Below are positions 22,761 to 35,003 of a stretch of DNA of 64,000 nt, piece by piece. The translations under genes and the position numbers were made by a program. The notes under the pieces were generated by a model. It made no database searches. It worked only from the letters and a program-made list of their open reading frames with translations, and was not told where the DNA came from. The DNA is from Vespa crabro (lineage: Eukaryota; Arthropoda; Insecta; Hymenoptera; Vespidae), in the NCBI RefSeq assembly GCF_910589235.1, contig NC_060970.1:5188487-5252486 (forward strand), given 5' to 3'. Position 1 is the stretch's first letter. Each line of letters opens with the position of its first letter.

Positions 22761-24986
22761 GTCAACGAAAGTGTGTGATTTCATTAAATTCAACATAATT
22801 CTATATATTTTTTACTTCTCTATTTTCAATTATATTTTCTTACTATCATTAGACATAAATAAATAAATAAATAAAAAAAAAAGAAAAATCACATGGAGTT
22901 AAAAAAGCAAGCAGATTGAATATTAACAATCAAACGTGTATTATTATTATTATTATTATTATATTTTTTAAATCAATAATATCGAAAACATTTATAGAGA
23001 ATGAGTTAGTCAGTTTTTATTTTATTCGTGTACTCGTTAGAAAATCTTTTCTTATTTATTCGTCAAATGTAAAACATGTCTCTTTTACTTATAATTTGAA
23101 AAAGAGATGGACAGTGTAAATCTGTGATTGATAATAATGAAAAAGATATGTATATCGTGAGTTACATGATTAGTAACTGGTAAACAACACAGTGTATATG
23201 AGAGAGCCTTTTGTTTAGTTATTATATTTATTGAGATTGAGAGAGAGAGGGAAAGAGAGAAAGAGAGATAGACAGATTCACATCTTATATTTTCTTATTA
23301 GTATCTCTCTCCCTCTCTCTCTCTCTCTCTCGTTTTCTTATTCTTAGAGTAGTCGTCTTCTAGACGTCAAAGAAAACGCTCGGAACGTGCGTTAGACTCT
23401 TGCTTATAAATACATACACTCGTTCGTTTCAATAGCCGCTTGCGACGGCCACGTTTGACGTAATAACACGAGAGAGTTCGCAGTAGCGATCGATCGAGGA
23501 GAGAGCGTGGAATAAGAAAAACGAGCTGAGAAAAACGTAGTAACTACTACTACTTTGTCGTTTGCTTTGTTTAATAAAATCATTAAAAAATATAAGGGGA
23601 AGAAGAAGAGTAAGATTAAAAAAGAACAAAATAGAAGGGGAAAAAAGAAGAAAAGATAATTGTTAAACAATTTCAGATATTTCTGCTGTATAAAGAAAAA
23701 ATAAAATAAAATAAAAAGAGAAAAAAATAAAATAAAAGAATTAATGGGCAGATATTACAACCGGAAGCAAAGATTATTTTCTAGAGAAGAAGAAAGGTCG
23801 TTCCTTTTGTGTGTGCGTGTGTGTGTGTGTGTGTGTGTTTGTTATGTGTTTGTGATCGCATTAGTAATATACGTACATACATATATACGTACATATAATA
23901 TATCAAGGTGTATATATATATTAATATTAAAAGAAAGGGGAGGGGGTAAGAAAGGAGAGCGCCTGCTCGTCACACTCTCGTCGAGTTCGCCATTGTCGAG
24001 TTCAACGTCGTCGAGAGTTCGTCGTCCTTTCGAAGAAGGTCCAACTCGAGGAAGATTTATTACTAGAAGAAAAGAAGAAAGAAAGAAAAAAAGAAAGCAA
24101 TTTTTTGTCATCGTTTACGTTAATCTTTCTTCCATTTTATCCGCGTGCTTTTTTATTGATTGACTGACTGATTGATTGATTAATTGATTGATTGATTGAT
24201 TGATTGATTGATAATTTTAAAGAGAGAAATAAAATTAAAATAATAAAAAGAAAAAAATAAGAAAAAAAAAAATAAAAAATAAAAGAAGAAAAAGAAAGAT
24301 AAGCAAAAAAGCAAGTAAAAGCAAATAATATGTCAACAAGAGGGAGCGACTCTTGCGATATAATCGATATTTGTTGTCGAGCGCCGCGACGCCTTTTTTA
24401 AGCGAAACATACACACATACACAGATATTTTTCATACGTATTCCTAAGTCGAATTTGTTTGTTTGACTAATTTCTTCCTAATAATATTCTTATTTTTCTT
24501 TTCTTTTCAGGATTTTTCTTAATCTTTTTAAGAAGAATAAGAAGAAAAAATGAAGAGGAAGTAGTGAGTTTGATTGTGAACATTTGCAAGATATTCAAGA
24601 CATTTAAGTCGATCTATTTTCTATCTTATCGTATTACTTGGTCCATCAATCTCTTTTACTTTCGGCTACTTCCCTATCTCTTTTTGATATATACCTGATG
24701 TAATAAAAAAGAGAGAAGGCATTATCAGTTATCAAGAAGCGAAATGTGTCGGGATTGGTTTCAACGCGTTCGACAAAAATTCTACTTCCGGTATGTTTGA
24801 AAAATGATATTTCCTCGCTATTTTGGAATATACACACATATATATACATATATATATATATACATATATTCTTCTGAAAAAAGTCTTAAGAATTTGGAGG
24901 AAAGCTAAAAGAAAAAAAGAAAGAAAGGAAGGAAGTGAAGGGATAGAGAATCGAAGAAGAAGAAGAAGAAGAAAAAGGAAGAAGAA
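22761..24986 (+). other. Presumed CMIP 5' leader/intron region
   Basis: No protein-like frame. I see GA and CT tracts at 23239-23272 and 23306-23332, then a GC-richer patch at 23341-23520 containing AGACGTCA and TGACGTAA. There is also a (GT)n run near 23812-23838, a GATT tetranucleotide run at 24161-24211 and A/G-rich sequence up to the start codon. Whether the leader is spliced cannot be told from sequence alone. Confidence 0.5.
24161..24211. repeat. (GATT)n tetranucleotide microsatellite
   Basis: Ten or more GATT units with GACT and AATT variants at its left side, in the CMIP leader region. Confidence 0.85.
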
Positions 24987-26779
24987 ATGTTTGGCTTTCA
25001 GAGTCCATTCACGAGAACATCTCGCGGGATAAATTCCACGTCGGCTTTAAATTCAAAAACAAAGAAAAATAAAGAATCGCCGAAGAGAAGAGCTTCGGAA
25101 GCAACCAGTGAAGGATCTGGATCATCGTCGATCAGATACATCGATCAAGAGGCTTCGGTATCGGAAGGTAGTAGTACCGATACGTTACCAGGGATTAGGA
25201 TCGATTATTTGGACGTTGATCCTTTGTCGCCTGAACCAAGAGATTCATTGACCTCGCCTACCGATGTAACCGTACATTTAAATGGTATCGACGTTCTCAA
25301 GGATAACTCTTCAGCTAATTGCTCGTCACCGTCATCTGGCAATGGCAATTTAACCGCCAATAATATTACAAATAATACCGAATTATCATCGTCAACATCA
25401 AGGTCAACGTCCTCCTCGTCATCCTTATCACCGGGTGCTGTAGAAACGAGAAACGATCCTTTAACGACTAGATTTTCTTCAACGGACGATGGAAAGACCG
25501 AAACCGAAGAAGAAGATGGTGCCGCCGAAGGTGCTTCTTCCAGAGTATCCCTTCTCTCTCCGATAAACGTGACCAATCGTTCTACGAGCGATGATTTACT
25601 TTCTATTGAAAATGGATTCGATGCTAGCGAAGAGGAGGAAGAGGAAGATGACGATTACGAGGAAGAGGATAACGCTGAAACCGAAGAAGCTTCCTCGTTA
25701 CCTTCCAGTCCCGCTGCTGCATCGAAAGTTGTTTTAACATCGTCGAGTACCGTTCCTTATTACGAATTTCTTTCTGTTAATGGTTGTACAATCAGACAAG
25801 AAACAACCAGTACAAGTTCGCCACAACTTTCAACCGGACTTTGTGTTCCGACGACGAGATCGTCCAGTTGCGAATCGGCTAGCAGCGATAATACCAGAGA
25901 TCCCTTCGACGATAATTCTTTAAGCGCTTGTTATTCCATGCTCGACGATAATTCTATGGAGGTTGATTCTATAATCAATTCATGTCCAGTTACTATTAGT
26001 TTAACTCCACCCAAAGTACCTGCTGCTCGTTCTTGTAATATTTTAGAAAGACTTTTAGAAGACATTTATACCATCGGTACTCCTGAACCTTTAGCCGGAT
26101 ACGGTCCTAGATTTAAACTTTTGGAAGAGGGAGACGTTCAAGTTTATTATTTCGATCATGACGATCGTACACTCGTCAGGAAGATCATGTTCATTAAATT
26201 TTTACGACGTTGGGAAACTCATCATATTTATTTGAACGACGATTGCTTATCCTCGAAAACGGTGAGTTTTTATTATTTCATATTCCTCCTTTATAACCAT
26301 TATTCTTTTATCTAATATCTATTGATGAATAATAAGATTTTAAAAAATTAAATAAACAAACTATTGTTACATCAGAATTTCTCCTGTTATCGATTCGATT
26401 TCATGATCAACTTGATTTATCTTATATATTTATTTTATATTTTACATTTATTAATGCGCTAATTTTATATATATATATATATATATATTTTTGTTTTTCT
26501 TTTTTTAATAATCTTATTATTAATAAAATAATATTATAAATAAATGATATATTATTTTTTTCGTAACACATTCGTCGAGAAGTTTCCTTAAAAGAATTCA
26601 TTATTTCTTCTAGAGTACTTAAGATACGAAGAATCGAAGGAAAAGTTTCTTATAAACGTGAATTCTTATTATATTACTTAATCGAACGATTTAATTCGCA
26701 GTATCATTTATTATAGATAGAAAATTATTTAAATATATATTATATAAATATGAGAATGTACAAAAGAGAAGATGAAGGG

Positions 26780-26852
<73 letters not shown>

Positions 26853-28346
26853 GGGCACGTTTTTGTAGCAGAAAGATATGCCAAAGATAAAGAAAAAACG
26901 AAGATTCTTTTATCACATCGTATGACCACATTTGCGCACATGTAGCTGTCCTTTACAGTGTACAAGAAATTCTCTTCCTCTCTCTTTCTCTCTCTCCCTC
27001 TCTCTTTCTTTCTCTTTCTATCTAATTGTAAGAGTTGTGTCGACACGCGTGTATTGTCGCGTGTAATTTGCGCGCGACGAATGCGTGCACCGTGACGTCA
27101 AAACTGACCGTGGGTTCTAACCATTCCTTCTGTCTATTCACACTCTCCCTTTCTCTCTTTCTCTCGAATTACTTTTATATGGGATGGCCTAAAAATTTCT
27201 AAATGATTCCAAGTCAATCTCACTCTTTATCGAGTTTTTTAGTCTAATTTTTGTTTAACAAGTCCAATTACATGCCTAAAATATTATACGTTGCAGCCTT
27301 TTATGATTTCTTTTTATCTTTCTTTTAGAAGTAATTAATTAGAAGTAATCAATTTAAACGTATAATTATATACGTATAACTTAAATATATGCATATATTT
27401 AAGTTATTAATTAGTATTTATTAATTTCTTTTATGTTTGCCTTATGCTTAATTATTTATTTACTATGTTAAATTATAACACGTGCGAATCGAGCTATTTA
27501 AATTTGAATAATTTCTCGTTGAGAGAGGATAAAAAAGATTTGAAGCTTTTATTAAATTTTATAGAGAAATTAGTGTTATTTAATATTTAAAAATATTATT
27601 CTTTCTAGGTATCGATCTTATATAAAATACAAAAGAGATGAACTTTGTAACACATTATTCAAAATTATGTGTATTATTTAAATGTGATTTATACTTGTGT
27701 TCTCCTCTCTCTCTCTCTTTCATCAGAGATAATAATATACTTTACGAAGTATATTAATTATTTAGATAAATGTAATGTTTTATTTATAGCAAGAATCATA
27801 TATTTTTACAAAATTAGATTTATAACACATAATTAAAAATTATGCTCATTCATATAACTATTGAGATTAGTTATTTCCTTTTAATAATTTTTATCTTTCA
27901 TTCTTCCTTGTTTTAAGCTACTTTATAACTTCAATATTTTTAGAGGAAAAAAAAAAAAAGAATTTAAAAATAGAATAAACTAATTGTAAGGAGGATTGCT
28001 TAGGATTGGATATAAATTCCAATATCATGATTACTCGAAATTCGATAATTGTGGATACAGCTGCGAAATTAATTCGATTGGATGACGCGAAATCATCATT
28101 CAGGTTTTTCTCTGACATGATCTCATCATTTCTGCTTTTTTTTTGTTTTTTTTCTTTTTCTTTTTTTTCTAGAAAAGAAAAGAAAGAAATAATTCTTTTC
28201 TTTTGATTTTTATTTTAAATAATAAAATAATCATGTTCTTTGTTTTATTATTTATATGTATGTGTATATATATATATATATATATATGTCTATAAACTAT
28301 AATTCATTATATATTTCATGTGTCGAATTATATTAAAAGACATACG

Positions 28347-28378
<32 letters not shown>

Positions 28379-31300
28379 ATATATATTCCAATTGTCATTT
28401 TAGATTCTATTTTAAACAGTTTAAGTAAACTGAACGTATATCATACCTGCCACACAAGCTCATTTTTTATAATCCATTCTTTAAAAATTTCCTTACCAGT
28501 ATTTATTCATCTTTATAATTTTCCTTCATACATTATTAGAAGTAACAAGTGTGAATATTTTTATCAGCCTTAACAATCGTGAAATTGATATATCTTTTTT
28601 ATTTCTTTCTTTCTTTTTTGTATTTTCTGCATTTTTTATTGAACTTTACTAGAAGACATCTGGTAACATAATTTGATAAGAACGTTCGTTCGAATGATTC
28701 ATGATAAAGGAACGTCGAGTCAAACTTCTCTCTTTTAACGTCATTCTATTATATATAGCTATCTTTCTCACTCTGTCTCTGTCTATTTTTCTTGGAGAAT
28801 GAGGATAATAACTTTTCGATAACGAAGATCGCCACGTTTGCGATCGTAATCACCTTTGTAATTTGAATTATAGCTTGAATATAACATGTTGAAAATACCT
28901 GTTGCGTATTACATACATTCCAAAGAACACTTTTGCCTGGTCTTTTCATAATCACATAGAAACGTATTCACATATTTTCTTTTTTTATTTCTATCTTTTC
29001 AATTTTTTTTTCCTCGTTTTCTTTTATTTTTTTAAAGATCTCTTTGTACGAGAAAAAAATTGTATATAATCTTCATCTATTTATTTCTCGTAAGTAATAT
29101 AATTAATTGAAATATGGTCCCATAAACGAATATATTATCATTTTGATATATAATATAATATTTTTGCCCTAGTATGAATAATTATGATATATAAATTTTT
29201 ATATAAGCAGTATATAATATAATTCTATAACCGATAAACAATAATTCTAATATAATTTCTTGTACAAAGATATTATAATAATTATTAAAAATTAAAATGA
29301 TAAGAAATAATGTTTTGTTTTTGTAAATTATTTCATTCACTCGTTTTGTAACTGGAAATTCTTTTGTAACTGGAAAAATTATCTAGATACATGGGATATG
29401 TATGTGGGTCATATGTATGTAAAGATATACAGGATGATCGACGTCACTAGTTGTGGTGGTGGTATTGGTATTAGTGTTGGTGGCATACCTGAGTTCATTC
29501 AGGGGATGCAGTGTCCCAGATTTGAGTTAGCAGCAGCTCCCTTCGACAGTCGTTCAACCCTCGTCCTAGTTTTGCCCTACTGACGTCATCCGTTCTTCCG
29601 CGCAGGCTCATGCCCTTTTCAATTCTTCTATAGAGTGGGCCAAAAGTCTCGAAAAATTCTTTTGTATTTATTTATTTGTTTTTCCTTTTTTTTTATGAAA
29701 AATACGACACGGAGGGGACAGAGAGGGAGAGATTATATTGGATTAATAATGGATCGCAAATGTAATTAATGAATTTATTTCTAAATCGCATGCATATGCG
29801 AATATTAAAAATTTCATTTTGGAATATTAAAAGTCTCATTTCTTAAGTCGTTTTTTCTTCCTTATAGAACTTCTTCAAGAGTTTTTGCAAAACTCTGGTC
29901 GATGTAACTCGACTTATTGACGTCATTCTGACGTAATAACATCCGGAATGATATATCGCCATAGATCTTTCTACTTCCTGTCCGCATTGACTATCGATCC
30001 TACTTTATTATTTCTTTTTTCTTTCCTCCTTTTTTTCTTTTTTTGTTTCACGAAGAAAATTTATTCGTGACTTAATATTTTGATGTTGACATATATTCAA
30101 ATTAAAATTAGATTGTAGATGATAAAGCTCCTGTCTTTGTTTCATTTTACAGGCTACTGGTTTCTTACAACAACCAATTCCATATAGCAGTTTTTATGTT
30201 GAAAAGTACGCCGTTGGTAGATTGGGTACAACGTATAAAAGTTGCTTAAGAATATATTTAGGTAATGGCTCATTGTTATTGCAAGCAAATGATTCTTATA
30301 CGAGGGACCAGTGGTATCATTCTATAAATTGGAAGGTAAGGTATATAATGAAAAAAGAAAAAAATATTATACTTGGAATAATATAATATATATTAATGTT
30401 AATCGATATAATACTTATTTTCTGTTTCTTTGTTTTCCTTTCTTTTTTTCAGAAAAGTCTCTTCCAATTTAAACACAAAGCGTCAGTGAGCACAAAAAAC
30501 GTTGTCCTACGTGAATTACGTTTAATGGTAGAATTCGCATTGTCTACGCCGCTTCAGGATGAAAGAGTAGCTTGTGCAGCCATGGAAGCTGTAGCAAAAT
30601 TATTGGAGGCACCTTGGGGTTCTAAATCATTGATAGAGCAAGATGATGAGGAAAAAGAGAAAATAGAAGTGACAAAAGAAGAGGAAGGAAGTTGGGCTCT
30701 GTTCATTTTGCCAGTTGCCGCGCCGCTCCTCGAAAAAGCTGCTCCACCTGCTGCATTAGCTCGTGTATTAGCTAGATTAGTTCGACAACATCCTAAATTT
30801 CGTTTAGTAAAGTACCTTGCTCCGGCTATCACCAGGTGCCTCAAACATACCGTTGATTTTGGCAAGTCTCCGGATATGAGAAAACTCTTGCAAGTTTTTG
30901 TTGCCGCTCTATACGATAGTAACGAGGGTAACGATGGTGAAAGAGCGATCAGGGAATATATTGCTTCCGTTCATGGACCTGGAAGTGATTGTCCTCATCC
31001 AAGAGTATTACCAAACTTGGTCTCAGTCTGTGTTGCTGCTATATTTCATAGGTTCGTTATTCTAACTTACTTCTTTTGGAAAAGTTTTATACAGTGATAT
31101 TCTTGACATTGTATACGTTGTAGATTTATGGAATATTATGTTGCATATGTTATCGAAATACACGTTATACGAGCGTAAGATTTTCTTTTTTCAGGTTCGA
31201 AGATGGCAATTGTGGTGGTTCAAATGGAGGCGAGGATAAACCATCGACATTACCACCTCTTGATTGTTACCTTTTAGTTTTAAATGTTGCGTAAGTTGAT

Positions 31301-32588
31301 GATTTTTCAATGAAAAGATTGTTTCTCTCTTAAGCTTTGATTCCTACTGATATAATATATATATATATATACACCATTTTGCATATGTAGATCAGAATAT
31401 GCTGACTGGAGACCAGGTTTAGCTGGTTTGTTACAACCAGTGCCATTTCCCGAAGAAGCTCTTACCGTTAAGGAAGTACAGAAATCGATTCTTGCTCGTG
31501 CTATTCGACGTTTGGCTAAGGATTCGAGATGCGCGGTTCATCAAGTTCTCCTTCCAGTTAGAGAACCACGTCCAGGTTGGCTTCACATAGCTGCACCATC
31601 CAGTCCTGCTTGTCCTGATCGTGGCGAACTATTTGGCGAAATGGTAAAGAGGTCAATCTTTCTTGTCTTCTTATTTGTCTCCTACAAAAAAATGTACTTA
31701 TCGAAGAATATTCAACAGCTGACTACACTTCTGGCATGCTGTTGTCGAAGAAAAAGATTTGTCGGCTCGTTGATGAAACAAGCTAAAGACGATTGTATTC
31801 TCCTTGCTGTCAGAGGATGCGGTGCTGCCCAAGAAGCACTATGCCTTATGCTCGAGTGGCGTCTACTGCCAAACGAAGAAGCTAGGCTTCAGATAGTCAA
31901 TGCCCTCGAATCTACTCCTTCTGGTAAAACCCGTTACGCTGCACTCTGTCAGAGACAAAGGAATTTACAAGAATTGGTAAGATTGATTAATTTTATTATA
32001 ATTATTAATTTTATTTTAATCCAATTCTTCGCTCATAATAAGTAATGTTATTTTAAATCAACAGCAACAAAAAGGTGGTCCAAGAAAATTGACACTTCCA
32101 GTACGGGCAACAGACGCCGACGTTGCCCTTCTACTTGGTGGACGTGCTTTAGGTAATTTAGAGTGTCTCAGTTTAGCCTTTACATCTGTTACATCCGCCT
32201 GTGCCGAACAGTTGATTAAATTACCAGCGTTGAGGTATTTAAATCTCTGGGCTACTCAATTTGGAGATGCTGGCTTGCAAATGATAAGCGAACATTTGCA
32301 AAAATTGCAAGTATTAAATCTCTGTGAAACACCAGTTTCGGATAAAGGCATCTCTACTTTAGCTTGTGAGTATTATAACGATAATAAAGTATACGATACT
32401 GTGTAGTAACAAAATTGTCCATTATCTTGTCTTCAATGTTTTCTTCTTATTTTACATTTTCAGCTCTGACAAATTTAAGAAAGTTAAATTTGAATAGTAC
32501 CAAACTCTCGGCTCAGACTTTCGAATCATTGAAGAAAAGATTACCGGCATTGCAAGAATTTGATGTTCGTTATACGGAAGCTTGGTGA
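24987..32588 (+). CDS. CMIP: C-Maf-inducing protein (PH and leucine-rich repeat adaptor)
   Basis: In vertebrates CMIP is a signalling adaptor that interacts with Filamin A, the p85 PI3-kinase subunit and Src-family kinases. Eight coding exons: 24987-26261, 30153-30335, 30453-31051, 31195-31290, 31391-31643, 31719-31976, 32065-32365 and 32464-32588, for about 1029 residues. Residues about 372-490 form the PH domain (YGPRFKLLEEGDVQVYYF, FIKFLRRWETHHIYL, RDQWYHSINWKK). Further family blocks include HGPGSDCPHPRVLPNL, WRPGLAGLLQPVPFPEEAL and TDADVALLLGGRALGNLE. The C-terminal repeats include LKLPALRYLNLWATQFGDAG-like sequence and end VRYTEAW, as in human CMIP. The first about 350 residues are Ser/Thr/acid-rich and have no counterpart in the 773-residue human isoform. 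Exon 3 uses a weak donor, AG|GTTCGT. Coding intron 1 is 3.9 kb. Confidence 0.95.
26783..26849. repeat. (GA)n microsatellite in CMIP intron 1
   Basis: Near-perfect GA units with a single AAAG interruption, about 200 bp upstream of a GC-rich island. Confidence 0.9.
27093..27100. promoter_or_regulatory. CRE palindrome TGACGTCA
   Basis: A perfect CREB/ATF octamer within the GC-rich island at about 27030-27130 in CMIP intron 1. The island could be an alternative promoter or enhancer (inference). Confidence 0.45.
29440..29936. promoter_or_regulatory. Cluster of CRE/ATF-like sites in CMIP intron 1
   Basis: CGACGTCAC at 29439-29447, perfect TGACGTCA at 29581-29588 and 29918-29925, and TGACGTAA at 29929-29936. 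The intervening DNA at 29400-29620 is GC-richer and less repetitive than its surroundings, which suggests a conserved regulatory element. Regulation by CREB/ATF is inferred from the motif only. Confidence 0.45.
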
Positions 32589-33045
32589 CCAGAACCTATA
32601 TCGAGCCGGAACCATTAAAAGACATCAGTTTGTTTAGGATGAAGAAACATCGTAAAAAATGTTAAATACGTTAGTTCGACGAATAGAGAAAAAGGTTCAT
32701 TTTCACTTAGATATTAATCCATAAAATTCGCATTTTTCTCTTTATCTATCTTTCTCTATCTCTCGACGTTCTCGAAATCATCTTATTTCAAACTTTTGCA
32801 TTCATTCGTCATATATATTTCCCCTTTTGTAAAAACTCTAACACATAATGTTATATACTCTCTTGATCGATAAGATCGATCTTGGAGAAGATCCTTCTTT
32901 TATTTGTCAAAGATAAAAATACATACGCACGAATATGAAGTTATTGTTGTTAAAAGAAGCCATTTAAAAAGGGGGTCAACTTCTCTCTGTGTCTTTTAAA
33001 TCTTACATATCACAGCTGCCGTTTCCACGTTATTAAATGCCAAGA

Positions 33046-33076
<31 letters not shown>

Positions 33077-33584
33077 GAGTAACAACAAACGTGTGATGAT
33101 AAACTTTCCAATTCTTCTTCCGCGAGTAATATAATAATAATGATAATAATAATAACAAACGATAATAAAATAAATTACGTCTTTAAATTGGATAATTTCC
33201 TACAAGGATAACTATCTTATATATATATATATATAAACACGTATATTTTTTTTTCGTTTTTTTTTCCCCTCTAATTCAAAGACACTTCTCCAGCGAGAGA
33301 AAAGAATTTAACAGGCGAATCTAGAGGAGCGTCGATCGCTATGTTCAAAAACGTGAATAAATAATTAAATAAATAAATGTATACTTTGAGTGATATTGTG
33401 AATAATCATGGAAATTGTCTAAGATGATAATGAGAAATAATTGTTGATGAGAAAGATCTAAAAAGAAAAGAAAAAAAAAAAAAAAACAAGAAAAACAAGA
33501 CTCTTCTTTCCCATGAAGGGTGGCCCAACTGCCTTAATCAGCCAGTTCTTAGCAACCACTGCCACGATGCTACTCTAATCGAGT
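32589..33584 (+). other. Presumed CMIP 3' UTR and flank
   Basis: There is a GA tract at 33047-33080, a (TA)n run near 33217-33232 and AATAAATAATTAAATAAATAAA at about 33356-33377 as candidate polyadenylation signals. A poly-A stretch follows near 33472-33486. No coding potential is visible. Confidence 0.5.
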
Positions 33585-33656
33585 GAAGTCAAGTCAAGTG
33601 AAGTCATGTCAAGTCAAGTAAAGTTAAATCAAGTCAAGTCAAGTCAAGTCAAAGTC
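33585..33656. repeat. Pentanucleotide (AAGTC)n minisatellite
   Basis: About 14 AAGTC units with AAGTG, ATGTC and AAGTT variants, downstream of CMIP. It is not the canonical insect telomere repeat TTAGG. Confidence 0.85.
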
Positions 33657-33793
33657 GAATCGAGTTGAGCCGTAAATAATCTTCGCAACAAGAGAATAAG
33701 ATTGCATAATTTTTCTCCGTCTCTGTTGTATATACCACAGAGTTATGTGAAAACTTTACGAACAGATACATACATACATAAATCATACATATA

Positions 33794-33852
<59 letters not shown>

Positions 33853-34821
33853 TGTGTAATATGATATAATATAAGCTACTACGTTCGATGCTTCTCCGAG
33901 GAAAAAAATATACTTGATTAAAATTACACGTTAGCTCGGAGACCAGATGTAATCTTTGTTTCTTAGTGTAAATAGTTAAGTAATAAGGCATAAGGACTAA
34001 TTATCTTTGTCCTTAATGATTAAACGTAGATTTTTAATAATTTATTGTTTTAGCTAGGAGAATTTTTCTGCAAATTTATTATTGTTATTATTATTAATTG
34101 TATCCAATTACCTAATCTATTTAATAATTACTTGATTATCTACCTAAACTACCGATCGATTTGATATCGATCGGTAATGTAATATGCTATAATAATAATA
34201 ATAAGCACCTATTCGAACTTGTATCGACACGAAAATACATTGGAATTAATAATAGTCGAAGAGAAAAAAAGTTGGTAACTTTTATCCAAATGATTTAGAC
34301 AAATTTTTAATTAGAATCTGAATTAAAACGAGTTATTCAATGGCAAAATGATCAGTCCATCTTATTGGATTTGCAATATTTATTATCGTCAAAGGTATAA
34401 TGAACGAACGAAAGAATCTTTTATTCTTTCTCTTAGAAAATAAAATAATACGCGAGAACGATCGATCGATCAAACGAATCTCTTATTTTAATCATTCTAA
34501 TACTATATATAAATATATACTATAGTTGATCTTTCTAATTAATGAACGACAATGGTTACCTCTGTAATTTCGTTTCGAAAAGCATTGTGAGAAAGCTGCA
34601 TTGGGAGCAAGCATTGTAAGAAGACTGTTTATGTCAATTTCAATCTCAATAAGAAATTATCGAATTAGGATGTGCCGTGATGATGATTATTATTATTAAT
34701 TCATCGATTTAATGGCAAATAATAAAATTTCAATTTAATACACCTCGATCATGAAAAAGAATCGAATCTTTTTTATATTTTTTTTTCTTCTTTTTTTGTT
34801 TCATCGTTTCAACTTGTAATC

Positions 34822-34883
<62 letters not shown>

Positions 34884-35003
34884 AATGAGGGAGGTAGGAT
34901 AGATTGTAGTAGTCGAAAATGTTTGTAGGTAACAAAAGTTATTGGATAATTGATTTTTTTCCTTCTTCCTTTCTTTCTTTCTTTTCTCTTTTCTTTCTTC
35001 CCC
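33657..35003. other. Intergenic region between CMIP and thrombospondin
   Basis: Long (TA)n runs lie at 33796-33847 and 34822-34880. A perfect hairpin lies at 34150-34176, with arms TACCGATCGAT and ATCGATCGGTA and a 5-nt loop. The rest is AT-rich, and the right part is probably the thrombospondin 3' UTR. No gene-like frame is visible. Confidence 0.6.
34150..34176. repeat. Perfect 11-bp inverted repeat (hairpin)
   Basis: Arms TACCGATCGAT and ATCGATCGGTA flank the loop TTGAT. Function unknown. Confidence 0.7.

Larger units (their letters stand above)
26262..30152 (+). other. CMIP coding intron 1 (3.9 kb)
   Basis: Bounded by CG|GTGAGT and TTTTACAG. It contains (TA)n runs, paired GA and CT tracts around 26783-26849 and 26971-27018, and GC-richer islands at about 27030-27130, 29400-29620 and 29880-29990. 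Several CRE-type TGACGTCA sites lie in these islands. No protein-like frame is present. Confidence 0.8.

Noticed and set aside
33585..33656. Interstitial telomere repeat
   Set aside because: The unit is AAGTC with variants, not TTAGG or a rotation of it.
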